A DNA stretch of 64,000 nt. Origin: Pseudomonas violetae (GTDB lineage: Bacteria > Pseudomonadota > Gammaproteobacteria > Pseudomonadales > Pseudomonadaceae). The position numbers and the translations under genes are program-made. The notes beneath the pieces are model-generated. The model did not search any database and was not told the origin of the DNA. It saw only the letters and a program-made list of their open reading frames with translations. How positions within the stretch are numbered: the stretch's first letter is position 1; each line of letters starts with the position of its first letter. Positions 55,500-63,044 of this stretch are shown piece by piece. The stretch is taken from assembly GCF_023072615.1 (NCBI RefSeq), contig NZ_JAKNRW010000003.1:409870-473869 (forward strand), in the 5' to 3' direction.

Positions 55500-56840
55500 T
55501 TACGGCTGGACCACAGTCCCAGGCACCAACGGCAATTCGAGGCTGGCAATGAACCCGCCCTGGGGGTGATTCGCCAGCACCAGACTCCCGCCATGCCGCT
55601 CCGCCGCTCGGCGCGCAATCGCCAGGCCCAGGCCATGCCCTGCCGCAGTCTGCCCCGGAGCCCGATAGAACGGCTCACCCAGCTGGCTCAAATGCACCGC
55701 ATCTACACCTGGGCCATGATCGCGCACGCTGACCACAATCCGTTCCCCGTGCCGAGTTGCCTGCATTTCAATGGGTTTTCCGGCCGGATTGAACCGTTGG
55801 GCGTTACGCAGCAGATTATCCACCGCACGTTCAATCATCGTCGGCCAGCCCTTGAGGCTGAGCTGCGAGTCAGCCTCAAGGCTTACGGCCTGTTCCGGTG
55901 AGCTCAGCTGGGCGTCTTTTTGCAGGGTTTGCAGCAGCGCGTGGAGATCAACGTCTTCTGCACTGGCATTGTCGGCATCGACCCGCGCCAGAACCAGGAT
56001 CTCGCTGATCAGTGCTTCCAGGCGATCGCACTCGCGGGTCAAGCGCGGCCAGAGTTTTTGCCGTTCTTCCGGGTTGGCCCGCTCGGCCAAGGCCAGGGCA
56101 ATGCGCAACCTTGCGAGGGGCGAGCGCAGTTCGTGGGACACATCGCGCAGCAATTGCCGCTGACTGCCGATCAGGCTTTGCAGGCGTGCGCCCATGCGGT
56201 TGAAATCATTGGCCAGTACGCCGAATTCATCGCGACGATTGGCCAGTTTTACCAGGCTGTTCTGTTGGTAGGTGGTTTGTCCCAAGTCATGCACCGCACC
56301 GCGCAAACGGCTGAGTGGGCGGGTAATCGACAGGGTCACGAACAGGCTAAACAGGGTGAGTACCACCAGCGCGATGCCCAGCGCACTCAAGGGCCACAGC
56401 AGGCTTTCGCGGTGCCAGGAGTCGAGTTCCGGGTGCGGGATGCGGTAGATCAGCAGGTAGGTGTTGCCGGTTTTTTCGCTGGTGTACTCGTCGGTCAGGC
56501 GACGCCAAGGCAGGCGGCGATCACCGTCGTTCTGTCGTGCTTCGAAAGCCGCCGCGCGCCGTGGGAAGGTGCCGCGAACCACAGGATCGCCGCTCTCGTT
56601 AAGTACCTGGACGTCGATGTGATATTGGCGTTTGCGCTGTTCAAGGATGCCTTGTGCGGCTTCTTCGCCCTGGGCTTCGAAGGTTTGCGTCCACTGCTCG
56701 GCCAAGGTGTTGAGGCCGGGGTGGCGGCTGAGAATCCATGCGTCCTGGTTGAGCATATGCCCCAGCAGTATGGAAAGCCCTGCAACCAGAGCGATGGCTA
56801 GCCAGAAGCTGGCCAGAATACGCCAGAACAGTGAACGCAC
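55500..56840 (-). CDS. cpxA: CpxA-like sensor histidine kinase
   Basis: This 446-residue kinase has helix 1 (ILASFWLAIALVAGLSILLG), a periplasmic domain to about residue 145, helix 2 (LSALGIALVVLTLFSLFVTL), HAMP, a dimerisation domain with phospho-acceptor His236 (DVSHELRSP), and the ATPase domain (DNLLRNAQRF, DHGPGV, GHGLGLAIARR). It pairs with the response regulator at 57671 and the spy-like gene, a cluster I recall from P. aeruginosa PA3204-PA3206, where the kinase is CpxA/CpxS-like. The signal is likely envelope stress. Confidence 0.87.
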   Translation of the reverse strand: MRSLFWRILASFWLAIALVAGLSILLGHMLNQDAWILSRHPGLNTLAEQWTQTFEAQGEEAAQGILEQRKRQYHIDVQVLNESGDPVVRGTFPRRAAAFEARQNDGDRRLPWRRLTDEYTSEKTGNTYLLIYRIPHPELDSWHRESLLWPLSALGIALVVLTLFSLFVTLSITRPLSRLRGAVHDLGQTTYQQNSLVKLANRRDEFGVLANDFNRMGARLQSLIGSQRQLLRDVSHELRSPLARLRIALALAERANPEERQKLWPRLTRECDRLEALISEILVLARVDADNASAEDVDLHALLQTLQKDAQLSSPEQAVSLEADSQLSLKGWPTMIERAVDNLLRNAQRFNPAGKPIEMQATRHGERIVVSVRDHGPGVDAVHLSQLGEPFYRAPGQTAAGHGLGLAIARRAAERHGGSLVLANHPQGGFIASLELPLVPGTVVQP

Positions 56841-56870
56841 AGAAATTCCTCAGCAGACACGAATTTATAC

Positions 56871-56970
56871 TGTAGGAGCGAGCTTGCTCGCGAAAAACGC
56901 AGGTACGACGTGGGCTGTCTGATACCCCGCGTTTCCGTTGACGTTTTTCGCGAGCAAGCTCGCTCCTGCA
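56871..56970. repeat. REP pair between spy and cpxA
   Basis: TGTAGGAGCGAGCTTGCTCGCG at 56871 and the inverse CGCGAGCAAGCTCGCTCCTGCA ending at 56970; a long hairpin inside the cpx cluster, probably reducing cpxA expression relative to spy. Confidence 0.75.
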
Positions 56971-56980
56971 AAAAACAGAA

Positions 56981-57002
56981 CCCAACGGTGGGGGCCGTTG
57001 GG
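56981..57002 (-). terminator. terminator after spy-like gene
   Basis: CCCAACGG (56981-56988) pairs with CCGTTGGG (56995-57002). On the minus strand a T-rich tract TTCTGTTTTTT follows, ending about 56971. It separates spy from cpxA, so cpxA may depend on partial read-through. Confidence 0.7.
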
Positions 57003-57017
57003 TCTGTGGTCAGCGTA

Positions 57018-57467
57018 TTATTGCGCTTTTTGCGGTTGCTGCGCTTTCCACGCCTTGAACTCGGCCCATTCGGCGCGGCGTTCAGCTTTTTTCTTCTGGA
57101 TCTCGTCGAATTGCTTCTGTTGATCCGGTTTCAGCAGGGCGCGTACGTCTGCTTGGGCTTTCTTGTGGTTGGCGGCCATTTCATCTTTCATGGCTTTCTG
57201 GTCGGCGGGGGACAGTTTCTCCAGGTACTTGTCGACCACTTGCTTACGCTCGTGCATCTGCTCGCCCATGATCTTGCGGATCTGCTCGCGCTGTTCGCGG
57301 CTCAGGTCGAGTTGACCGTAAGGACCTTTGCCGTGCATGCCGTGCATCTGACCGCCGTGGCGCGGGCCGTCCATCGGACCGTCCATCGGGCCCGCGCCTT
57401 CAGGCATTGCCATGGCAACGGTCGGCAGGGCAGCGGCGAACATCAGAGCGATAAGAGTCTTGCGCAT
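57018..57467 (-). CDS. Spy/LTxxQ-family periplasmic chaperone
   Basis: This 149-residue protein has a signal peptide (MRKTLIALMFAAALPTVAMA). A Met/His/Gly-rich segment follows (residues 22-49, with GGQMHGMHGK), then an LTxxQ-type helical core (DLSREQREQIRKIMGEQMHERKQVVDKYLEKLSPADQKAMKDEM). The helical cradle is the ATP-independent chaperone fold of Spy; the Met/His part may bind copper or zinc. It lies between cpxR and cpxA, and CpxR-like GTAAA repeats precede it. Confidence 0.83.
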   Translation of the reverse strand: MRKTLIALMFAAALPTVAMAMPEGAGPMDGPMDGPRHGGQMHGMHGKGPYGQLDLSREQREQIRKIMGEQMHERKQVVDKYLEKLSPADQKAMKDEMAANHKKAQADVRALLKPDQQKQFDEIQKKKAERRAEWAEFKAWKAQQPQKAQ

Positions 57468-57528
57468 GGTGAATCTCCTTGTCTCGTTCCCGGTACGTTC
57501 CGGATGAGTACAGACTATCGAGATTAAG

Positions 57529-57565
57529 GTAAGCAGCGGTCAGTGGAGCGTAAAGCCTGTGTAAA
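57529..57565 (+). promoter_or_regulatory. phased CpxR-like boxes upstream of spy
   Basis: GTAAG (57529-57533), GTAAA (57550-57554) and GTAAA (57561-57565) are 21 and 11 bases apart, so they lie on one face of the helix. The last two match the GTAAA-N5/6-GTAAA Cpx consensus. They are about 60-100 bases upstream of the spy-like start, in reverse orientation to it. Confidence 0.55.
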
Positions 57566-57670
57566 GAGCATTTTAGCCTGGCCTGACAAACCAATTAGCC
57601 GCCTGATCTCCCCGGACCCCCTGGGAGCTGCCGAAGGGGGGGCGAATTATGTCGATCGCAAGGGGGAGTT

Positions 57671-58348
57671 TCAGAGGCTGTAATAGTACCCACGACTACG
57701 CAACGCAATGATGCGTGGACGGCCGTCGGGGTGGGGGCCGATTTTCTTGCGCAGGTTGCTCACGTGCATGTCGAGGCTGCGGTCGTACAGGGTCAATTTG
57801 CGGCCCAGGGCGATCTGCGCCAGTTCCTGTTTGTCCAGCGGCTCGCCCGGTTGCTTGAGCAACGCTTCGAGCAGGCGGCTTTCAGAAACCGTGAGGGTTA
57901 ACTCCTGTTCGTCGATGCTGACCACTCCTCGCACCGGGCTAAAGCACAGGTCGCCCAGTTCCAGCTGGGTGGACACCGCTGCTGGATGACTACGGCGCAA
58001 CACTGCGCGCAAGCGGGCAGTCAGTTCCCGTGGGTCGCAGGGTTTGGCCAGGTAGTCGTCGGCACCCAGTTCCAGGCCGAGAATCCGGTCCAGGGGTTCG
58101 CCGCGGGCCGAGAGCATCAGTACCGGCAGGTCCGGATGATCGCTGCGCAATTGCTTGAGCAACTCCAGCCCGCTGCCGTCTGGCAACATCACGTCCAGCA
58201 CCACCGCCGCAGGTGATGTTTCAGCCAGGGCCCGGCGGGCACTCTGGCCATCGTGGCAGGCACGGACCTGAAAGCCTTCCTGGCTCAGCCAACTGCCCAG
58301 GAGCTCACACAGCTCCTGATCATCATCAATTAATAACAGCTCGCTCAT
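57671..58348 (-). CDS. cpxR: CpxR-like OmpR-family response regulator
   Basis: This 225-residue response regulator has a receiver domain with acidic pair D8-D9, phospho-acceptor Asp52 (VVLDVMLPDG) and Lys102 (DYLAKP). An OmpR-type winged helix follows (about residues 130-225; VSESRLLEALLKQPGEPLDKQELAQIALGRKLTLYDRSLDMHVSNLRKKIG). Partner kinase and spy-like target lie directly downstream on the same strand. The name rests on family and on the conserved cluster recalled from P. aeruginosa. Confidence 0.88.
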   Translation of the reverse strand: MSELLLIDDDQELCELLGSWLSQEGFQVRACHDGQSARRALAETSPAAVVLDVMLPDGSGLELLKQLRSDHPDLPVLMLSARGEPLDRILGLELGADDYLAKPCDPRELTARLRAVLRRSHPAAVSTQLELGDLCFSPVRGVVSIDEQELTLTVSESRLLEALLKQPGEPLDKQELAQIALGRKLTLYDRSLDMHVSNLRKKIGPHPDGRPRIIALRSRGYYYSL

Positions 58349-58500
58349 GAATCACTCAATTTAGCCATTGCCGACGTTTTCGACTTGCCCCACTGGCGAA
58401 GATACCCCAGAGCAGGGCCAATCGTGCAACTCCCGCCTGATTCCAATGGGTTATTGGGCAGGTTGTCGGCAGGCAAGCGGGAAGGATGAGCGATTGAGAA

Positions 58501-58528
58501 CACGATGAACCCGGGAAGGTTCATCGTG
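58501..58528. terminator. hairpin downstream of yciI
   Basis: CACGATGAACC (58501-58511) and GGTTCATCGTG (58518-58528) form an 11-bp stem with a 6-base loop. It lies 10 bases after the yciI stop on the minus strand; the T-tract is short, so terminator strength is uncertain. Confidence 0.55.
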
Positions 58529-58537
58529 GGGGACAAA

Positions 58538-58837
58538 CTAAGGCAGGACTTGCTTGAACGGCTTGACCGAAACGTTGGCGTAGACGCCCGCTGCGATGTA
58601 GGGATCGGCGTCGGCCCAGGCCTGGGCGGCGCTCAGGGAGTCGAACTCGGCGACGATCAGGCTGCCGGTGAACCCGGCAGCGCCTGGATCATTGCTGTCG
58701 ACCGCCGGGTGCGGCCCGGCCAATACGATTCGGCCTTCGCCCTTGAGCTGTTGCAGGCGCTCAAGGTGTGCAGGGCGCGCGGCCAGGCGAGCTTCCAGGG
58801 AGTTGGCGACGTCTGTGGCAATGATTGCGTAAAGCAT
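58538..58837 (-). CDS. yciI: YciI-family protein
   Basis: This 99-residue ferredoxin-like-fold protein has the YciI signature: [45 protein letters not shown] with a conserved His24 and Asp in [36 protein letters not shown]. Family members are small dehalogenase-like or binding proteins of uncertain role. The yciB stop codon lies one base upstream of its ATG, so the two are coupled. Confidence 0.9.
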   Translation of the reverse strand: MLYAIIATDVANSLEARLAARPAHLERLQQLKGEGRIVLAGPHPAVDSNDPGAAGFTGSLIVAEFDSLSAAQAWADADPYIAAGVYANVSVKPFKQVLP

Positions 58838-58838
58838 G

Positions 58839-59435
58839 TCAGTCCTCGGTTTTTGGCGTTGTGGTATCGGCGTCGTGCAGGTGGCGCGACAGGTAGATAC
58901 CCTGCGCGACCAGGAACAGCAAAGTCATGCCCAGGCTGCCGAAGACCTTGAAGTCGACCCAGTAGTTCTGGAACGTGAACGCGACAAACAGGTTGGCCGC
59001 GCCGCAGAACAGGAAAAAGCCGATCCATGCGATGTTCAGGCGAGTCCAGACCGGTTCTGGCAGGGTCAGTGCATGGCCCATGATGCGCTTGATCAGCAGG
59101 CGATCGCCGATGAAATGACTGCCGATGAACGCCACGGCGAACAACCAGTTGACCACTGGGGCCTTCCATTTCAGGAAGGTCTCGCTATGAAACGCCAGGG
59201 TCATACCGCCGAAGACCAGGCAGGCGATGAGGGTCAGCCACTGGCTCTTCTCCAGCTTGCGCTGACTGATGAACAGGGCGCCGTAGACCACCAGGGAGCT
59301 GATGATCAGCATCGCGGTGGCGCTGTAGATACCGCCTACAGTCAACTCATGGCCGGCGATGTCGACGACCCGTGGATCAAGTTTGTAGACGATGAAAAAC
59401 AGGAGAAGCGGGATGAAATCGATGAATTGTTTCAC
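58839..59435 (-). CDS. yciB: YciB (IspZ) inner-membrane septation protein
   Basis: This 198-residue protein has five to six helices ([25 protein letters not shown] at the start, then [59 protein letters not shown]) and fits the intracellular septation protein A family involved in envelope synthesis and division. The start is GTG at 59435 (VKQFIDFIP), which places the conserved N-terminus first; the in-frame extension upstream has no family match. The ribosome site is weak. Confidence 0.88.
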   Translation of the reverse strand: MKQFIDFIPLLLFFIVYKLDPRVVDIAGHELTVGGIYSATAMLIISSLVVYGALFISQRKLEKSQWLTLIACLVFGGMTLAFHSETFLKWKAPVVNWLFAVAFIGSHFIGDRLLIKRIMGHALTLPEPVWTRLNIAWIGFFLFCGAANLFVAFTFQNYWVDFKVFGSLGMTLLFLVAQGIYLSRHLHDADTTTPKTED

Positions 59436-59522
59436 AGTGGCAGCCAGAAGCAGGATGTGCCGGCATAATAACAAACATATGGGCGCGCGATAGCGCCAGC
59501 TGATTTGAGGTGACACTTCCCT

Positions 59523-60386
59523 GTGAATGTTGATTTGCACTGCCATAGCACGGCCTCCGATGGCGCCCTGGCGCCTGCGGTTCTGGTTGCGCGTGCGTTC
59601 GAGAAAGGCGTGCGAGTCCTGGCCTTGACCGATCACGACACCCTTGAAGGGCTGGATGAAGCCCGTACGGCAGCCACGGCGCTGGGCATGCAGCTGGTCA
59701 ATGGCGTCGAATTGTCCTGCACCTGGGGCGGTGCGACCATCCATGTGCTGGGTTACGGTTTTGATATGAATGCGCCATCGCTGGTCGAAGCCATCGCCCG
59801 ACTGCACGATGGCCGCTGGTTACGGTCCGAAGAAATAAGCCGCAAGTTGGCGCTCAAGGGGATGCCGGGCGCGCTCGAAGGCGCACGGGCCATCCAGCAG
59901 GAGCTGGGTGACAGCGGCAACGCGCCTGCCCGCCCGCATTTCGCCGACTGGATGGTGCGCGAAGGTTTCGTCAAGGATCGCGCCGAGGCGTTCCGCAAAT
60001 GGTTGGGAGCCGGCAAGCTGGGGGACGTCAAGCAGCATTGGCCGACCCTGGAAGAAACTGTGCAAACCCTGCGTGCGGCGAAAGCCTGGGTCAGCCTGGC
60101 GCACCCCTCGCACTACGATTTCACTCGCAGCAAGCGTCGGCGGCTGATTTCTGACTATATTCAAGCAGGAGGCCATGCAATCGAAGTGGTCAATGGCCAT
60201 CAGCCCGCCGAACAGGTCGGCAGCCTGGCGATTCTTGCTCGTGAGTTCGGTCTGCTGGTCAGCGCCGGCAGTGATTTTCATGGCCCTGGAGGCTGGTCCG
60301 AGATCGGCGAATATCGCCCGATTCCGGAGGATCTGCCGCCACTTTGGTGTCGATTCAAACATGACCCAATTATTGCCGTCGTCTGA
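59523..60386 (+). CDS. rnm: RNase AM-type PHP-domain phosphoesterase
   Basis: This 287-residue PHP protein resembles YciV/RNase AM, a 5'-3' exonuclease that trims rRNA 5' ends and degrades short RNAs. Metal ligands are in [11 protein letters not shown] (4-14), [14 protein letters not shown] and SDFHG near the end. The start is GTG at 59523. In enterobacteria its neighbour is yciO, as here, which supports the assignment. It is divergent from yciB and heads a five-gene run to rluB. Confidence 0.87.
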   Translation: MNVDLHCHSTASDGALAPAVLVARAFEKGVRVLALTDHDTLEGLDEARTAATALGMQLVNGVELSCTWGGATIHVLGYGFDMNAPSLVEAIARLHDGRWLRSEEISRKLALKGMPGALEGARAIQQELGDSGNAPARPHFADWMVREGFVKDRAEAFRKWLGAGKLGDVKQHWPTLEETVQTLRAAKAWVSLAHPSHYDFTRSKRRRLISDYIQAGGHAIEVVNGHQPAEQVGSLAILAREFGLLVSAGSDFHGPGGWSEIGEYRPIPEDLPPLWCRFKHDPIIAVV

Positions 60387-60399
60387 ACAGGTAGAGAAT

Positions 60400-61029
60400 G
60401 TGAGTCAATTTTTCCAGATTCATCCGGAAAACCCGCAAGCGCGCCTGATCAAACAGGCTGTCGAGATCATCCGCAAGGGCGGGGTGGTGATTTATCCCAC
60501 GGACTCGTCCTACGCCATTGGTTGCCAGATAGGCGACAAGAATGCGGTGGAGCGCGTGCGCCGTCTGCGCCAACTGGATGAGAAGCACAATTTCGCGCTG
60601 ATCTGCAGCGATCTGTCGCAGTTGGGGCTGTTCGCCAAGATCGACACCGGCACATTCCGTCTGCTCAAGGCTCATCTTCCGGGACCTTACACTTTCATTC
60701 TCAATGCCACCCGGGAAGTTCCGAGACTCTTGCTGCACCCGAAAAAACGCACCATCGGCCTGCGTGTGCCGAGCCATCCGATTGCTTTGGCCTTGCTCGA
60801 AGAGCTGGGCGAGCCTTTGATGAGCGTGACGCTGATCATGCCGGGTGACACTGATCCGTTGACCGATCCGTATGAAATGCGCCAGATGCTCGAGCACCAG
60901 GTCGACCTGATCATCGACGGCGGTTTTGGCGGGATCAAAGCGTCCACCGTCATCAATCTTGCCGATGGTGAGCCGGAAGTGATCCGCGTCGGTTGCGGCG
61001 ACCCTGCGCCGTTCATGGCCGAAGCCTAG
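60400..61029 (+). CDS. yciO: YciO-type Sua5/YrdC-family protein
   Basis: This 209-residue protein belongs to the L-threonylcarbamoyladenylate synthase-like family. KxR/SxN-type elements are seen in GGVVIYPTDSSYAIGCQIGDKNAVERVRRLRQL and in LPGPYTFILNATREVPRLLLHPKKRTIGLRVPSHP. YciO is a paralogue of the tRNA t6A enzyme TsaC, with an uncertain main role. The start GTG at 60400 has AGG 8 bases upstream and gives the family N-terminus; the ATG at 60361 would overlap rnm. Confidence 0.88.
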   Translation: MSQFFQIHPENPQARLIKQAVEIIRKGGVVIYPTDSSYAIGCQIGDKNAVERVRRLRQLDEKHNFALICSDLSQLGLFAKIDTGTFRLLKAHLPGPYTFILNATREVPRLLLHPKKRTIGLRVPSHPIALALLEELGEPLMSVTLIMPGDTDPLTDPYEMRQMLEHQVDLIIDGGFGGIKASTVINLADGEPEVIRVGCGDPAPFMAEA

Positions 61030-61848
61030 ATGTCTGCAGTAGAGCCCGTCGACAGTCAGGCCGGCGCCCAGCAAGAGCTGCCTTTCGCCATGGTCTACGG
61101 CCAGGCGGTGATGGAAATGCCGCTGGACCTGTACATTCCACCGGATGCCCTCGAGGTGTTTCTTGAAGCCTTCGAAGGCCCCCTCGATTTGCTGCTGTAC
61201 CTGATCCGCAAACAGAACATCAACATTCTCGACATTCCGGTGGCTGAAATCACCCGCCAGTACATGGGCTATGTCGAGTTGATGCAGTCGGTGCGCCTGG
61301 AACTGGCTGCCGAATACCTGGTGATGGCTGCGATGCTGGCTGAGATCAAGTCGCGGATGCTGCTGCCCCGGGCGGAATCGATCGAGGCTGAAGAAGACGA
61401 CCCCCGTGCGGAGCTGATCCGGCGCCTGCAGGAGTACGAACGGTTCAAGGCCGCGGCCGAAGGCATTGATGGCCTGAGCCGGGTCGGTCGTGATGTCGTG
61501 GTGCCCAGGCTCGACGCCCCGCAAGCTCGGGCACGCAAGCTGGTGCCGGACGTCAGCCTGGCAGAATTGCTGATGTCCATGGCCGAGGTGCTGCGCCGGG
61601 GCGACATGTTCGAAAGTCACCAGGTCAGTCGCGAAGCCTTGTCCACGCGAGAGCGTATGAGCGATGTGCTGGAGCGGCTCAAGGGCGGCGGGTTTGTACC
61701 TTTTGTCGAGCTGTTCACAGCCGAGGAAGGGCGCCTGGGGGTGGTGGTGACCTTTATGGCAATCCTCGAACTGGTCAAGGAATCCTTGGTTGAGCTGGTG
61801 CAGAACGAGCCGTTCGCGGCGATCCACGTGCGGGCCCGAGCCGAATAA
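61030..61848 (+). CDS. scpA: ScpA, segregation and condensation protein (kleisin)
   Basis: This 272-residue kleisin bridges the Smc dimer and ScpB in chromosome condensation and segregation. FEGPLDLLLYLIRKQNINILDIPVAEITRQYMGYVELMQ is the diagnostic N-terminal block, and the C-terminal winged helix region runs to FMAILELVKESLVELVQNEPFAAIHVR. Its ATG directly follows the yciO stop (TAGATG), so translation is coupled, and scpB starts 11 bases later. Confidence 0.93.
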   Translation: MSAVEPVDSQAGAQQELPFAMVYGQAVMEMPLDLYIPPDALEVFLEAFEGPLDLLLYLIRKQNINILDIPVAEITRQYMGYVELMQSVRLELAAEYLVMAAMLAEIKSRMLLPRAESIEAEEDDPRAELIRRLQEYERFKAAAEGIDGLSRVGRDVVVPRLDAPQARARKLVPDVSLAELLMSMAEVLRRGDMFESHQVSREALSTRERMSDVLERLKGGGFVPFVELFTAEEGRLGVVVTFMAILELVKESLVELVQNEPFAAIHVRARAE

Positions 61849-61859
61849 CGAGTTGAATC

Positions 61860-62831
61860 ATGAACCTGACTGAACCCCGTGAGCTGGCACCGCTGCTTGA
61901 AGCCTTTCTGTTGGCCTCGGGAAAACCGCAATCGCTTGAACGCCTGTTCGAACTCTTCGAAGAAGCCGAGCGTCCTGAGCCGCCAGTCTTCAAGAAGGCC
62001 CTGACGATCCTGGCCAAGTCCTGTGACGGTCGCGCCTTTGAATTGAAAGAAGTCGCCTCTGGCTATCGCCTGCAGATCCGCGAGAAGTTCTCGCCGTGGG
62101 TCGGCCGCCTGTGGGAAGAGCGTCCGCAGCGCTATTCCCGGGCCATGCTCGAAACCATTGCGTTGATTGCCTATCGTCAGCCGATCACCCGGGGCGAAAT
62201 CGAGGACGTGCGAGGTGTGGCGGTCAACAGCCACATCGTCAAGACCTTGCTGGAGCGCGAGTGGATCCGCATCGTTGGCTACCGCGACGTGCCCGGCAAA
62301 CCGGCGATGTTTGCCACTACCAAGGCGTTTCTCGACCATTTCAACCTGAAGAACCTCGACGATCTGCCGCCCTTGGCGGAGCTGCGCGAACTGGAGCCCG
62401 ACCCGGTGCTCGACTTCGACGACGCCCCTGTACCCGCCAGCCTGCAGGAGCTGGCAGACGCCAGCGCCGAACCGGAGGAGCCCAAGGAGGAAACCAGCTT
62501 CCATACCTTGCTGCTGGAGCTGGATACGATGGAGGAGGGGCTCAAGACCGATTTCGACGACATCCTGCGCGATGCTGCGATGACTGATGCCGAAGCGTTG
62601 CCGGATGAGCCTGGGCCTGAAATCGAAGTTGAACTTCAGGTTGAGGTCGAAGCCACAGTTGAAGAACGGGAAGACGATGTGTTGGGCGTGGCCGAGGCTC
62701 GCGAAAAACTGTTGGCGGCGGTAGCGGCGCTTGAACAGCCGGCACCCGAACCCGAACTGAGCGACGAAGAAGCAGAAGCCCGGGCACTCGCCGACGCGAT
62801 CGAAGCAGAACGCCGCGAGTTCGAAGACTGA
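61860..62831 (+). CDS. scpB: ScpB, segregation and condensation protein
   Basis: This 323-residue protein has the two winged helices of ScpB (residues 1-180: LAPLLEAFLLASGKPQSLERLFELF, then ETIALIAYRQPITRGEIEDVRGVAVNSHIVKTLLEREWIRIVGYRDVPGKPAMFATT). A long acidic tail with many Glu/Asp follows, longer than in Firmicutes proteins but common in pseudomonads. It binds ScpA to load the Smc complex. It lies between scpA and rluB. Confidence 0.92.
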   Translation: MNLTEPRELAPLLEAFLLASGKPQSLERLFELFEEAERPEPPVFKKALTILAKSCDGRAFELKEVASGYRLQIREKFSPWVGRLWEERPQRYSRAMLETIALIAYRQPITRGEIEDVRGVAVNSHIVKTLLEREWIRIVGYRDVPGKPAMFATTKAFLDHFNLKNLDDLPPLAELRELEPDPVLDFDDAPVPASLQELADASAEPEEPKEETSFHTLLLELDTMEEGLKTDFDDILRDAAMTDAEALPDEPGPEIEVELQVEVEATVEEREDDVLGVAEAREKLLAAVAALEQPAPEPELSDEEAEARALADAIEAERREFED

Positions 62832-62991
62832 CCCCAAGCCCTGTGGGCAATGAAGATTCGGACCTACCGCTCGGCGCAAAAGCAAATAACCAGGGCACCT
62901 TGCGCTAGTCTTTGATGCGTAAATCTGCGCATGCGCGTATGATTCGCGACCCTTCGGCGATCCCTTCGCCCAAGTACCAGATAGACAACGC

Positions 62992-63020
62992 TTCAGGACG
63001 CCTTCTCAGCGCGTCCTGAA
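62992..63020 (+). promoter_or_regulatory. stem-loop in the rluB leader
   Basis: TTCAGGACGC (62992-63001) and GCGTCCTGAA (63011-63020) form a perfect 10-bp stem with a 9-base loop, 12 bases before the GGGAGG ribosome site. No T-tract follows, so it is a leader structure and not a terminator. Confidence 0.55.
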
Positions 63021-63044
63021 CAGACCACACCGGGAGGTGCCCAG

